From assembly GCA_002102555.1 (NCBI GenBank), contig MCFL01000168.1, forward strand, positions 1-53,697: 53,697 nucleotides of DNA. The letters are read 5' to 3'. Position 1 is the first letter of the stretch; the number at the start of each line of letters is the position of its first letter. A model generated the notes under the pieces. The model searched no databases. It was not told where the DNA came from and saw only the letters and a list, made by a program, of their open reading frames with translations. The DNA is from Catenaria anguillulae PL171. Taxonomy: Eukaryota > Blastocladiomycota > Blastocladiomycetes > Blastocladiales > Catenariaceae. This document shows positions 10,446 through 21,174 of the stretch, in pieces. Position numbers and translations under genes: made by a program.

Positions 10446-13400
10446 ATGAGCGTCGCGGACTCGAAAGATGGTAGCAAGTGTCCGCTTATTGTGGTCGACT
10501 CGGTTATCACCGACAGCCAAACCGATGATCCCGCTCCCAAGCTGCCAAATCAGGCTCGTCCACGCACATATTCGGATGACAGTGGACTCCTTGACAAGTT
10601 TGGTCGCCTATTCTTCAGCCATGCTTATCCACTGGTTCGCAAGGGATATCTACCGAACATTAAGATTGAGCCTTCTGACATGCTAACTTTAGGGTATGTT
10701 GCCTCAACCACTCTCACTCACTCCAAACTGTTGCGCGTAGAGGTCGTGTGTGCCTAATGACGGCCAAAAATGCGGTGTGTTGTAGCCAGGGCGACAGATC
10801 TCGAGACCTTGCCGACCGGCTGATTCAAGCATGGAGCGCTCAACCCATCGAAAATCGCAAATTGTGGCGGACATTGGCATCGGTATTTGGCAGGCGCTAT
10901 ATGGGTATTGCGATCTTAGCGGCCCTCGCTTCCTGTTGCAAAGTTACATCGGCACTTGTTCTGGGCCAGTTTATTCGCTTCCTCCAGTCGCCCGACGCGC
11001 CAACCCTTGATGGCATTGTGCTTGGCACGGTGCTCGTCGCATGTATGCTCATGTTTGCGTTGATTGAATCGCACTTTGTGTATCGATCGACACATATTGG
11101 TATCAATGCTCGAGTTTCTGTGCTATCCATGATGTACGCCCATTTGCTCAAGCTCAACTTGGCCGTGTTGCCAACGGCAGGGCACACGCTGAATATCGTA
11201 CGCACGGATTCCATTCTTTAACCTGCCCTGGTCTGGTTTACTCTCGAGCCCTGCAGTCATTGACATTTTAGCATGTTCTTCAGATTTCCAATGACGCCCA
11301 GCGAATCGAAGATGGAGGTCCCTTTGTTCTTTTTCTGATCCTCGCGCCACTGGAATCCCTTGTCGTCTTTGGCATCACCTGGTCATTCCTCGGACCCGCC
11401 TCGCTTGCCGCCTTTGGCGCCATGATGCTCATTATCGTCTTTCTCTCCTCTAACGCTCGGTTCCTCAAGCGTCTCCGCAAGCACATCGTGGCTGCGCGCG
11501 ACCAGCGTATCAAGATCCTATCCGACATGATCAAGTCCATAGAGATGATCAAGTTGTACGCATGGGAACAACCATTCGCAAAACGAGTCATGGAGTTTCG
11601 GAATCAAGAAATGGTCAAGTTGAAACAGTGGTACCTTTTCAAATCGGTCAATAGTGCCTTTTTTTGGAGCTCTCCGGGGTGCATGGCGTTGGCCGGATTC
11701 TTTGTATGGTTCTTTGCCATGGGGAAACCGTTGACATCGCAGTTGTTGTTTACAACCCTGCTGCTCTTCAACTCGGTTCGGATAAACGTGCGTTTCTTGA
11801 TTTGGTCTTGTGTGCCTCTTGTTTGTTCCAACTGGCTGATTTTTCGCTCACGTTTCATTTACAGATGGGCTGGCGTATTCTTCGGGCAGTCGAAATCTTG
11901 GCCGACCTCAAGGTTCGTTTGTCCTCCACCACACCTAGCTCGTATTCCCATGCTGTAAATGACACTGAGTCTCTTTGCCTTGTCAAGGTATCGCTCAACC
12001 GTATCGAAGAATTTCTCGCTATCCAACCTTGCGACAATGAAAAGCAAGTAGATCAAGTCTGCCGTGCATCAACGTCGCCGTCTCATGATGCGCCCGTCGT
12101 CTCGTTGCGAAACGCCTCTTTCTCGTGGGACCGAAATGCACCCGTTCTGTCAGGCATCAGCTTGACATTGCGTCGCGGTGACTTTCTTGGCCTCATTGGC
12201 CCAGTAGGCTCGGGAAAATCAAGCCTTCAACTGGCCCTTCTCGGCCACTTGTACCTCGTCTCGCCTCCTGGTTCGGTAACCATCACGAACCGTCTCTCAT
12301 ACGCGCCTCAGTCACCGTTCATATTTGCGGGAACTGTGCGCGAAAACATTCTCATGGGTGCGCCCGAGGATACCGATCGGCTCATGGCGGTGATGCGCGT
12401 TTGCCAGTTGGAGGCGGATTTGACCCGCTGGGATGCCGGGTTGGATACCAGGCTTGGAGATCATGGGGTCAAGGCGAGTGGTGGCCAACGTGCACGACTC
12501 GCGCTTGCACGAGCAGTCTATCAAGACGCGGATCTGTATGTCTTGGGTAAGTTTTTCCAAGGCTTGCCTCTACCTCACTTAGGTCGTTCTCAACATCCCG
12601 TACATATTCGCCTTGTCAAACAGACGACATCTTTTCAGCCCTTGATGCCGCCGTCGCCAACCGCATCTACGACTCGCTCTCACGCTACCTCGCTGGCCGC
12701 ACCGTGATTCTCGTTTCCCACCAACTCTCGCTCATCCGCCGATGCCCGTCCGTCGCCTATCTAAACCATGGCCGCATCGTGAGCACGGGCACGTTTGAGC
12801 AGGTTGTCCAAGACGCCACCACCAAAGACCCAGATTTCGCTGCAGTACTCGCTGAATACTCATCCAGCCACCCATCCGGCCACACCGCTGGTGGGTGCCA
12901 CGGACCAGGGCATTCCAGGGACGAGGTTGACATTGATGCCGACAGTGGAGTTGACGACGCGATGGAGTGGGAGGAGACGGCTGCCACGGGCGGCGACGTG
13001 ACCGTGTTTACTCGGTTCATCAAGATGGGCGGCGCTACTTGGCTTCTGGCTGCGTCAATTATGCTTGGATTCGCGACAAGCGCTTTTCAGGCTGTGGCCG
13101 ATTTCTTTTTGAGCCAGTGGTCAACGGTCCCAGCGGAACGTCAAGGTGCATCGGTCCATTGGATGCTCTTTGCTGCGATCACGGTCATGGTTCCCATTGC
13201 GGCATGGCTGTCGGCCAAAGGCCTCTTTGCAATCATCCTGACCACATCCGAATCCGTTTTTGGCAAGATGCTCGACAATGTCATGCGGGCGTCGCCGCGG
13301 TTCTTCCTGACGCGCACGTCGGGCACAATTCTCAATCGGTTCAGCCGCGATATGGCCATGATTGACGAGCTGCTGCCAGAGGCGTGGAGCGAGGTGATTC

Positions 13401-14987
13401 GCTTGTGGTTGTACATTCTCGTCATCATCGTCACGGTGGCCATTGCTGTGCCGCACATTTTGCTTGCCGTGTTTCCCGTGGTTATCATCTTCTTTTACCT
13501 GCGGGCGCGCTACGTGGCGGCCAATCGGCAGATTCGCAGGCTCGAGGCGCTGAGTCGGTCACCCGTGTATTCGCATTTGATGTTGACGGTCGAGGGCATC
13601 ACTACGGTGACCGCTATGCAGCGCCAGGAGATGTACTTGGAGCGGTTTTGCTCGTTGGTGGATGCGAATACGCGGTCGCTGCTGACCTTCTTTTCCGTGG
13701 AGCGATGGTTGTGTATGCGGGTGGACATGCTGGCATGCCTTGTGATTGCGTCGGCAACGGGATTGATGGTTGGGCTCAAGTCACAGCTGGGCATTGGTCT
13801 TGCGTCGCTAGCGCAGATGTATGTGCTGAGTCTGGTGGATGAGACGCAGTATGCAGTCAGGAAGACAGCAGGTACGCGTGTACTTGTTATCGCAAGCACA
13901 AAACACATTCTGATGTTTTCGCTTGTACTTGCAACGATGCACAGAGCTCGAGCTCCAATTCGTATCCGTGGAACGCATTCTTGAGTATGCCGAGGATATT
14001 GCCTTGGAAGCGTCGCACGAATCGGAACCAGGGAAACAGCCACCCGCCGACTGGCCCGGCCAAGGCGTCATCGAGTTCCGGAATATGTCGTTGACTTATG
14101 AAGGCAGCGATCGGCCCGCGCTCGAGCAGATTTCCTTCAAGACGTTGCCGGGCGAGTCCGTTGGGCTGTGTGGACGTACAGGATCGGGCAAGAGCAGTAC
14201 CATCAATGCACTCTTTCGAATGGCCGAGCCGTCTCCTCGGGGTAGTATCATTGTTGATGGCGTGGACATTTGCGAGATCGGGTTGCATGATTTGCGCAAG
14301 AGTTTTGCTATTGTGCGTCGAGTTATTTTGACTTGACATGCTGTGCGTCGCCTTGAGTGCAGTTCGCTGACACCTTGCTTTGTGGCCAGATTCCTCAATC
14401 CGTACTCATTTTTGCCGGCTCTGTTCGCTTCAACTTGGATCCATTCGACAACCATTCAGAGCAAGAACTTTGGCATGCGCTTGAGCTCGTCGAGCTCAAG
14501 GACATTGTCGGCCGGCTTCCGCGAAAGCTTGATGATGATCCCGCCTTCAGTACAGGTCAAGGTCAACTACTTCAATTGGCCCGTGTCATTTTGCGCAAAT
14601 CAAAGGTTGTTGTCCTAGACGAATGCACGTTTTTTGATCTTCTTGGTCTGCTTTGTCGCAACCGCACGGATAACTTGGGCTCACCTTCCCGTCATCACCG
14701 ATTCAACAGGTTCTTCCAACATTGATGTTGCCACCGATCGTGTTCTTCAACGTGTCATCCGCCAGAACTTTGCGGACTGCACCATGCTTACAATTGCCCA
14801 CCGGTGCGATACCATTGTTGGCGCGGACCGGATTCTCATGCTGGATCAAGGACGCATCCTGGAAATGGGGCGGCCGATGGAACTGCTGCGAAATCCTGAT
14901 AGTGCTTTCCATGCGCTCGCCCGGCAGAGTCTGGGCAAGGATAAGCTTGCGCATCACATCATTTCAAGTGTGGAAGCGTTCGATTAA
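10446..14987 (+). CDS. ABCC (MRP/YOR1-type) ABC transporter
   Basis: Full-size ATP-driven exporter, TMD1-NBD1-TMD2-NBD2, without the extra N-terminal TMD0; substrates are probably organic anions, conjugates or xenobiotics. Nine exons: 10446-10693, 10786-11197, 11284-11787, 11865-11912, 11988-12546, 12624-13871, 13945-14312, 14390-14624, 14710-14987; all phases close, giving 1299 residues. The N-terminus has the ABCC linker PLVRKGYLPNI. NBD1: Walker A GPVGSGKSS (about 475), Q-loop YAPQSPF, signature ASGGQRARLALA, Walker B LYVLDDIFSALD (formed across the exon 5/6 junction), H-loop VSHQ. NBD2: Walker A GRTGSGKSS (about 1083), Q-loop IIPQ, signature STGQGQLLQLA, Walker B VVVLDE, H-loop IAHR. The last intron starts with GC rather than GT. 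NBD2's signature lacks the usual second Gly, and NBD1 Walker B ends in Asp, giving the asymmetric sites typical of ABCC. Start is the first in-frame ATG. Confidence 0.95.
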
Positions 14988-15298
14988 TGTTCCATTGATG
15001 TGTGTTTGGAGTGTGTTTTGAATATTGCTCAATTGAATTCATTCAAGAGAGAGAAGAGAGAGCGTTTTATGTCGAGATGCGGCTGCTGAGGCCGGCGTTT
15101 GCGCCCAGACCATTGGATTGCAACTGAATCATCCCGCCTCAAGCAAGTAACCAGACATGAAAAGAAAAGCTTGCTGTCGAGTCCAGACCAGAAATCCTCA
15201 CCGGCGGGGAACCACTTAGACTGCCAGTGGTGTGCGCATGAACGCACGTACGTGGGGTTGGATCCAAGGCCCTAAGACCTACGCTTGATCCGCAGACC
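14988..15298. other. Short intergenic region
   Basis: 3' flank of the ABC transporter. Nothing further recognised. Confidence 0.4.
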
Positions 15299-15709
15299 AT
15301 GCCTCAATGCATGCATATATTGCTTTTTTTGCTGGGGTTCAAGGCATGGGAGCGAGAGGCAAGCTGGCTATCAGACTTCGGCACTGCAATGGGAATTTAT
15401 GTGGACGTTCAGTGTGAGGGAACGCTGGGCCAGCAGGCCTGTCGGATCTGGAACACGCGCCCTCCGCCATGTGAGGGTGGTCCGCATGTTTTTATTTGCT
15501 CAGCTCGCGAAAAAGAAAATGGCGAGGACAATCACACCTGGATCAGATATTTCGCCGTCACTGGGCCGCTCAGTGATTGCCGAGTTATTGTAGGCGAAAT
15601 CGATCTACTGTACAACCAGCAAGAGTACATTGGTACAACCGTAGTAAATACAACAGAAATGCGAGAACAACTTGGAAAAAAGAGAGCAGACGGCAATCAA
15701 CTTTGGTAA
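15299..15709 (+). CDS. Small hypothetical cysteine-containing protein
   Basis: 136 codons, no recognised family. The N-terminus MPQCMHILLFLLGF is a short hydrophobic stretch that might act as a weak signal peptide, though it lacks a clear cleavage site. The body alternates hydrophobic and polar residues as in a beta-sandwich, with cysteines in CEGTLGQQAC, PPCEGG, FICS and SDCRV, and N-glycosylation sequons NHT and NTT. It ends 30 bases before the 3' end of the convergent Sel1-repeat gene, so it could instead be 3'-UTR sequence of that gene read backwards. Kept because amino-acid composition looks protein-like and no better frame covers the interval. Confidence 0.4.
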   Translation: MPQCMHILLFLLGFKAWEREASWLSDFGTAMGIYVDVQCEGTLGQQACRIWNTRPPPCEGGPHVFICSAREKENGEDNHTWIRYFAVTGPLSDCRVIVGEIDLLYNQQEYIGTTVVNTTEMREQLGKKRADGNQLW

Positions 15710-15739
15710 GGACAAACACTATCGTATCGCAACCCAACT

Positions 15740-18700
15740 CTAATAATCCAACGGATACCGCCACAAATACTCATCCTGATACTCCTCTGCCTGCCTTGCC
15801 TCTCCCACCGCCTTCAAATACGCACACTTTGCCAAAACCTCCCTCCGGCATCCCCTGGCCCGCTTCAAGTACTCCCTGGCGGCCTCCAAATCCAGGCCGC
15901 CGCCTCCTGCCGCAACAGCCCCACCTTGTCCATGTATGTAAAGCTCTGCCAGCCGTGCATGCGCCTTGCGACACCCAGCCCCCAATCCCAACATCTCGCT
16001 CTCCTTTGCCATGACGGCCGCATCGGGGACCAACGCCGCACTCACGCCCGGCAACGGCAACCCGCCCGGTCCCGGATCCATGGCCACTGCTTGCTCATAA
16101 CACTCGCGCGCACGCTCAAACTCGTTCTTGCGATAATGGCAATCGCCGAGCCCCGCCCACGCCCTCGCCAGCGTGCGCAACGTGACAATCGGATGGGCCC
16201 ACGGATCCACGACACTCAAGTCGCTCGACACGCCCACAGCCAGCGCCTCTTCGTACAGCGCCTTTGCCTGCGCCACGTCCGACTTGCCCGTGAGAAACCC
16301 AAAGTATTCGCAGTCGGCGAGGCCAACACAGGCAATGGTGCATCCGTTGGCACGCGCACGGGCGTAAAACTGGCCGGCTTGCGCCGTGTCTTGACGCAGA
16401 CCAGAAGTCTTGGACCCATAGTAGAGGATTTCGCCCATGTAAAAGAGAGCCGCCGGGATCGATTCGGACACGTCGGTGAAGAGGTTGAAGGCCGCAGACA
16501 AGTCGCCTTGACCGTGGCGGTAAAAGGCCAGCGCGCGCGCCCAAGTATCGAGGATAGGCTTTGCGAGCGAGGACGAGGGCGTCAAGGCAGAGGGCGCAGG
16601 CGTTGTCGAAGTCGGACGAGGTGGGCCTGCCGCGGACGGTGCTGAATTGAGCGGAAGGGATGCAACAAGGTGCGAGAGTTGGTCCATGTCGGCAGGGCTC
16701 GCAAACGGCGCTGCGGATCCAGACCCTGTTGACCCACCGCCTGTTGTGTGTCTCCGGTGCAAATCGGTCGCGGGCGCCGCGGGCGGCGGCGTGGCCGTGT
16801 GGAGCGAGGAGGAAACGGATGCATGTCTTGACGCACCCGAGGCCGCCGTCGTGTTGTTGCGCAACAATCCGATTCCGGGTGACGGCGTCCGCATATTGGC
16901 CGGCGCGGGCGGCGCTCCGCCTGGCGGAATCATGGGCGGCAATGGCGGGGTGGGGCCGATACCGTTCAAGTTGGGCGATCCGATCACAGCTGGCACGGCC
17001 GAGGGCGGCTTGGGACTGTTCCTTGCCACATCCATGGACGACCGCTGCCGCTGCACCACGTGCTGATGCTCGTCACTTCCGGCGGCAACAGCGGCCGTAT
17101 CTTCGTCCAACACGACCTGCGTTGCGGTCGCGAGCTTTGCGCTTGCAGCCAAGAAGAACTGTTCCCACTTGGCCGGGTTGCACTCTCGTGATGCGCGATC
17201 CATATCGTCGGCAAGCGCCGTCAATGCGACCCCACCATGGTGCTGTAACAGTGTCCTGAGGAACAGCGCCAAGCCGGGGACATCGGGCGCACCCAAGGGC
17301 TCTGAAACCACGGCGGCAACCATATCTGCCAGGGGCAACTTGACGCCGACTGACCCTCTTGCGGTCTGTGACCCGACGCGAATCAGCTTGACGGGGCGTC
17401 CATTTGGCCAACACCGCACGTGAATGCCCGCACTGGCCAGCATCCAAACGGCCGCCAACACACCCCTCACGAGCTCAACGCGTTCGCTGGCGCCCCACTC
17501 TGCAATCACATCGAGCTGGCTCCGATCTCCATCCACGTCCGCCACTTCTACGCCCGGCTCGCCCACCACGGCCCAATGGCCCTGCACAATGGTGACGCCA
17601 TACAAGACTTGCAAGTACGGGTGCGCGGGACACGCCGCAAGCACACGCGCGAGCGCATCCAAGAGCGCCGCGGGCATCACGAGCGACGTGGCGGGCACCA
17701 CGTGTGTTGTAGCCACAGGCATGCCCATCCACCGATGCGCCTCGGGAACTTGTGGGTCCCTGACCATGGCCACGGGATTGATCAAAAAGCGGCCGGCCAG
17801 CGGCGCCGCATGCGTGGCCACGCGCGCAAGCATGGGCGCCAAGTCGGAAGGTGCTGGCATGTCGCCGCCCGGCCGCGCAAGGTCCGGTGGCACACCAATG
17901 GCGTGCGCTTGCGCCCACCCGCGCACGGCCTTGCACACGGCATCGTGGACGCGGCGCCACGCCGACGGGTCGGCGTCCAAGTAAGGCTTGGCCAAAATGT
18001 CCGAGACCATGGCGTGCACCGAGTTGAGGAAGTGCGTGACTTGATGAAACCGCGGGGTAAAGAGCGGGTATGCGCGGTGCACGAGCTTGATGCTTGCTTG
18101 CGCGAGGCGCGCGTGCATGTCGCGCGTGTACCCGTACTTTGCGCGCAACTGGTTCATGGCAGACTGCACCAGGGCTATGGGCTTTGCGTGTTCGGAAATG
18201 GGAAGTTGCTTGCGCATGGCATACAGCTGGTTCTCGGTTTCGAGCGCCAGGTACAGCCACCCGAGCAGCCGCCAAATGAGCCAGTCGCCAATGGTCGAGT
18301 CGTAGTGCGCGTCGGCAGGGAACATTGATGCGAGATCGCCCGGGGTCAGGTGTTGGCCCATATCGAGACGAGTCCCGAGGTCTTCGGATTGCCAGATGCC
18401 TGGCGCAGACGTGATGCCTTGAACATAGCGGTGCCAAAGGTCGCGGGCAAGCGGGTCAGACCGCAGGTATTCGCTGATGGCGTTGGACACGATGGAAAAT
18501 GGTTGCAGAGGACCCAGCCGGTGGTGGTTCCACCACAGGTCGATGATTTCGGCATGTTGGTGCGGAAGTTGCAGGAAATCGGGCAGCCCGTTAAAGTCGA
18601 CGGGGACTTGACGGCGCGGCGGTGGGGTGGGGTAGGCCGAGAAGAAGGTCAAGTAGTTGAGCAGAGCCGGATTGCCTGCAATCTTGATGCGAGTGGAAGA

Positions 18701-19492
18701 CACTTGTTTGAGCGCAGCAAGCAGGTCCGGCCACGACGTTGACGAGATTGCACCAGGACCTGCAGTTTCGAGCATGGGCCACACAGATGGGTGATGGCGC
18801 GACCCTGCGGGAGGCGTTGGTGACGATGCCGTCGAGAAAAAGTCGGACGAGATGGCACTGGCGAGTGCGCCAAGGCATGCAATCAGATCGTCCGTGTCGC
18901 TGCCCAAATGGACCTGGACGGCACCAAGCGCGGGCGATGTGGCGACGGGTGTGAATGCAGGGGATCCGCTCCCACCGCCGCCGCCCCCAAGAGTCGAGAG
19001 CGACGCGCGCGATGACGAGTGAGAGACATGAAACTCGCCCGATGGTGAGGGCGTGTGGCCCAACCCGGCACTGCTTCCACTTGTCCTCGACCGCGAATGC
19101 AAGTTGGCGCCCGAGCTACTGCCCATCATGGCCCTGATTCTGCGCACCAAAGCAGCAATGTTGCGCACCGCGTCCAAACTCAAAACCTGCGGTGGACCCA
19201 GCTTGGTGACGGACGTGGGCACGGTTGCAGTGTCGAACTGGTAAATGGAGCCGATCGAGTCTCGGTGCGACGCCTTTTTGGCCGCGGCATGGTGCACGTC
19301 CGACAGCGCCAGCAGCGCCACAGCGGCCTGTGTCAGGTGGAACTCGGCGGCCGTGGCTTGGGGCTGGTGCACGCCGGCGCCGGCTTTCCATGAGCGCAGG
19401 GCAACGACGAGGTCGCACAGGAGCGTGAGGGAGGGCGGCGGGGTGGCGGCCTTGCGCACAGCGTCGTCGAGCGGGTGTGGCAGCAGCGGCAT
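15740..19492 (-). CDS. Large Sel1-repeat protein with degenerate kinase-like region
   Basis: Single-exon frame of 1250 residues. The C-terminal part (about residues 985-1180) carries tandem Sel1/TPR-like helical repeats: ALFYMGEILYYGSKTSG, then ACVGLADCEYFGFLTGKSD and GDCHYRKNEFERARECYEQA, scaffolds for protein-protein contacts. The middle (about 560-770) has the order of elements of a protein kinase fold but without catalytic residues: LYGVTIVQGHWAVVGEP resembles the hinge, and LAAVWMLASAGIHVRCWPNG the helix-E/catalytic-loop region with no HRD, followed by VKLIRVGS where DFG would stand. Long Ser/Pro linkers join the parts. Kinase-Sel1 fusions are known in fungi; calling this a pseudokinase is inference. 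The frame is open a further 57 codons to 19663, but that stretch reads like a leader (repeated CAACCAAC), so I start at 19492. Confidence 0.75.
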   Translation of the reverse strand: MPLLPHPLDDAVRKAATPPPSLTLLCDLVVALRSWKAGAGVHQPQATAAEFHLTQAAVALLALSDVHHAAAKKASHRDSIGSIYQFDTATVPTSVTKLGPPQVLSLDAVRNIAALVRRIRAMMGSSSGANLHSRSRTSGSSAGLGHTPSPSGEFHVSHSSSRASLSTLGGGGGGSGSPAFTPVATSPALGAVQVHLGSDTDDLIACLGALASAISSDFFSTASSPTPPAGSRHHPSVWPMLETAGPGAISSTSWPDLLAALKQVSSTRIKIAGNPALLNYLTFFSAYPTPPPRRQVPVDFNGLPDFLQLPHQHAEIIDLWWNHHRLGPLQPFSIVSNAISEYLRSDPLARDLWHRYVQGITSAPGIWQSEDLGTRLDMGQHLTPGDLASMFPADAHYDSTIGDWLIWRLLGWLYLALETENQLYAMRKQLPISEHAKPIALVQSAMNQLRAKYGYTRDMHARLAQASIKLVHRAYPLFTPRFHQVTHFLNSVHAMVSDILAKPYLDADPSAWRRVHDAVCKAVRGWAQAHAIGVPPDLARPGGDMPAPSDLAPMLARVATHAAPLAGRFLINPVAMVRDPQVPEAHRWMGMPVATTHVVPATSLVMPAALLDALARVLAACPAHPYLQVLYGVTIVQGHWAVVGEPGVEVADVDGDRSQLDVIAEWGASERVELVRGVLAAVWMLASAGIHVRCWPNGRPVKLIRVGSQTARGSVGVKLPLADMVAAVVSEPLGAPDVPGLALFLRTLLQHHGGVALTALADDMDRASRECNPAKWEQFFLAASAKLATATQVVLDEDTAAVAAGSDEHQHVVQRQRSSMDVARNSPKPPSAVPAVIGSPNLNGIGPTPPLPPMIPPGGAPPAPANMRTPSPGIGLLRNNTTAASGASRHASVSSSLHTATPPPAAPATDLHRRHTTGGGSTGSGSAAPFASPADMDQLSHLVASLPLNSAPSAAGPPRPTSTTPAPSALTPSSSLAKPILDTWARALAFYRHGQGDLSAAFNLFTDVSESIPAALFYMGEILYYGSKTSGLRQDTAQAGQFYARARANGCTIACVGLADCEYFGFLTGKSDVAQAKALYEEALAVGVSSDLSVVDPWAHPIVTLRTLARAWAGLGDCHYRKNEFERARECYEQAVAMDPGPGGLPLPGVSAALVPDAAVMAKESEMLGLGAGCRKAHARLAELYIHGQGGAVAAGGGGLDLEAAREYLKRARGCRREVLAKCAYLKAVGEARQAEEYQDEYLWRYPLDY

Positions 19493-20344
19493 GATGCCAG
19501 TGAGCGTGTTGGTTGGTTGGTTGATTGTTTGGGTGCGATTGGGTTTGGGATGGACGGATGATCCCGGCAGTTTAGCCGGTGGGTATGCGTGCGCCGAGGC
19601 CGGGTAGGATGTAGTAGACGGATAGAGGATGCGATTGCAGTGACTTTTTGGGCAAGTATCCAAGCATCAAGGGTCGAGATTCTACTTTCATTCATCGACG
19701 ACGTCGTCAAAGTCCCGCCACTGGCAGTCAACAACCGAAAGTAAATGTGTACTTGTGTTTTTATACTGGACGCCACACCCGCAGCCGTTTATCCTCCGTT
19801 TACCATGAGCCATGCCACCGCCATTTGACACACACACTGGCACTGGTACTGGCACTGGTAAAGGCATGCAAGGATCTCGTTGCTTTCATTGGACACATTA
19901 ACAGCTCTCTGTAGTGTGACTGTCGCGAGCAATTCATGCTCACAGCGAGCTCGTTGATGATTCGCGCTGCGGACCTCAAGCCGAGGTTTGCTCGTCAACC
20001 CGTCCACTTCTCCTTGGCCAAAGGTATGATATGTTGGCTGCGGACGAACAATTTTGGACATGCGCCAAGTCGTCAATGCCTGAGGATCTCGGTGCCGCGT
20101 TGAGTTGGTGCTCATGCCCCATGTCGAGCTGGGTAGGAAGGCATTTGCATGGCAAACTGGTCATTGTGTAAGTACATACGAAGATTATCTGAAACTATTG
20201 GCACTCTGGAGTTGATTCGACGAGCGAGGCAAGCTGACAAGAATGTACATACGTCGTCAGGAGGAGTGTTAGTCTCGATCGTCATCCTGCATTCTGCTGC
20301 ACTCGCCAAAGCGAGCGGGAGGAGACATGTGTATGTACAGACCT
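19493..20344. other. Leader/promoter of the Sel1-repeat gene and mL40 3' flank
   Basis: No supported gene. Contains a short hexamer tandem repeat (19835-19858) and Pyr/Pur-rich leader sequence near 19500-19560. Confidence 0.4.
19835..19858. repeat. Short tandem hexamer (CACTGG-like, 4 units)
   Basis: Four consecutive units CACTGG, CACTGG, TACTGG, CACTGG. Noncoding; upstream of the Sel1-repeat gene. Confidence 0.8.
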
Positions 20345-20899
20345 TTACTTCTTGCCACCCTTTCCCTTGGCCCGCTTGCCGCCCTTGTTTACCGCCTCCA
20401 CAGCCTCTCCACTGGCCTCGACCTTGGCAATCCGGTAATCCCACGCAGGCTTTCCGGGCGTCTCGGTTGGCGCCTTCAACAACCTTGGGAAGTACATGTC
20501 CTCGCCCTCCTTATTCAGAGCCGTCTCAAACCGCTTGGCATCCACCTTCTCCAGCTCGAGCATGGCCTCACGCATCCGGTTGTACTTTGCCACCCGATCC
20601 TTGTGCAGGGCCTCTTGCTCCTGCCGCACACTCACTCGCCACGCCCGCTCAATCAAGTCGTGCTGGTCGACCTGGGCCTCGGTCGGAGGTGCGGCGGGCG
20701 TCGAGTGCGGGGCGAGCAGGTACTCCTTGAGCAGTGGGTAGCGCGAGTCGCCGCCAATGGCCGTCGAGCCCTTCTTTGCGGCCGACCGCGACGTGGACGG
20801 AGCGCCTGCACCAGGGGCAGCACGAAGCAGGTGGGCACGTGCAGACGCAGTAGAGCGCAGGGTGCGCAGGCAGGTGGCGAAGGGACTGGTTGCGTTCAT
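20345..20899 (-). CDS. mrpl28: Mitochondrial large-subunit ribosomal protein mL40
   Basis: Component of the mitochondrial 54S ribosomal subunit (yeast Mrpl28, universal name mL40). 184 residues. The first about 40 residues are rich in Arg, Ser and Ala with no acidic residues, a mitochondrial presequence. The conserved core follows the family pattern: DLIERAWRVSVRQEQE, then a charged helix with KYNRMREAMLELEKVDAKRF, then MYFPRLLKAPTETPGKPAWDY, matching the family's FPR-lRvPTeTP-gW motif. The C-terminus is a Lys/Gly-rich tail likely to touch rRNA. Start chosen at 20899 because the presequence begins there; the frame is open further upstream but that part resembles leader sequence. Head-to-head with ATE1, 275 bases apart. 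Confidence 0.9.
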   Translation of the reverse strand: MNATSPFATCLRTLRSTASARAHLLRAAPGAGAPSTSRSAAKKGSTAIGGDSRYPLLKEYLLAPHSTPAAPPTEAQVDQHDLIERAWRVSVRQEQEALHKDRVAKYNRMREAMLELEKVDAKRFETALNKEGEDMYFPRLLKAPTETPGKPAWDYRIAKVEASGEAVEAVNKGGKRAKGKGGKK

Positions 20900-21174
20900 T
20901 GTGTCATTGATTGGTGTTGGCTTCGGCTCTGGCTTTGGATGAGTGCGCACAACAACAGTGCTAAAGCTGTCCATGGACGAGGCATCTCCCAACTGCAAAC
21001 TGCATCTGGCCGAATCGCATCGGCGGCCCGGTCTGATCCTTGCCGATCGATCGGTTGAGTCTCCATTCACCACCCGCAAAAGAAAAGTCATCCAACCGGG
21101 CCCACATGCACGTCGGAAAAGAAAAAGAAGAGCAAATTCTATCGAAAACCGAAAGGCATTGCACAAAGCACACT
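20900..21174. promoter_or_regulatory. Divergent promoter, mL40 / ATE1
   Basis: 275 bases between two divergent start codons, too short for two independent large promoters; inferred shared control region. No specific factor site recognised. Confidence 0.5.

Noticed and set aside
9896-10474. 192-codon plus-strand frame between tRNA and ABC gene
   Set aside because: Begins at TTG, no domain, overlaps the true ABC start in another frame.
14988-15298. Upstream exon for the small ORF at 15299
   Set aside because: No donor/acceptor pair gives a longer convincing protein.
17420-18437. Long frames on both strands (302 and 320 codons)
   Set aside because: Shadows of the Sel1-repeat protein gene; His/Arg/Ala-rich composition typical of wrong-frame reading.
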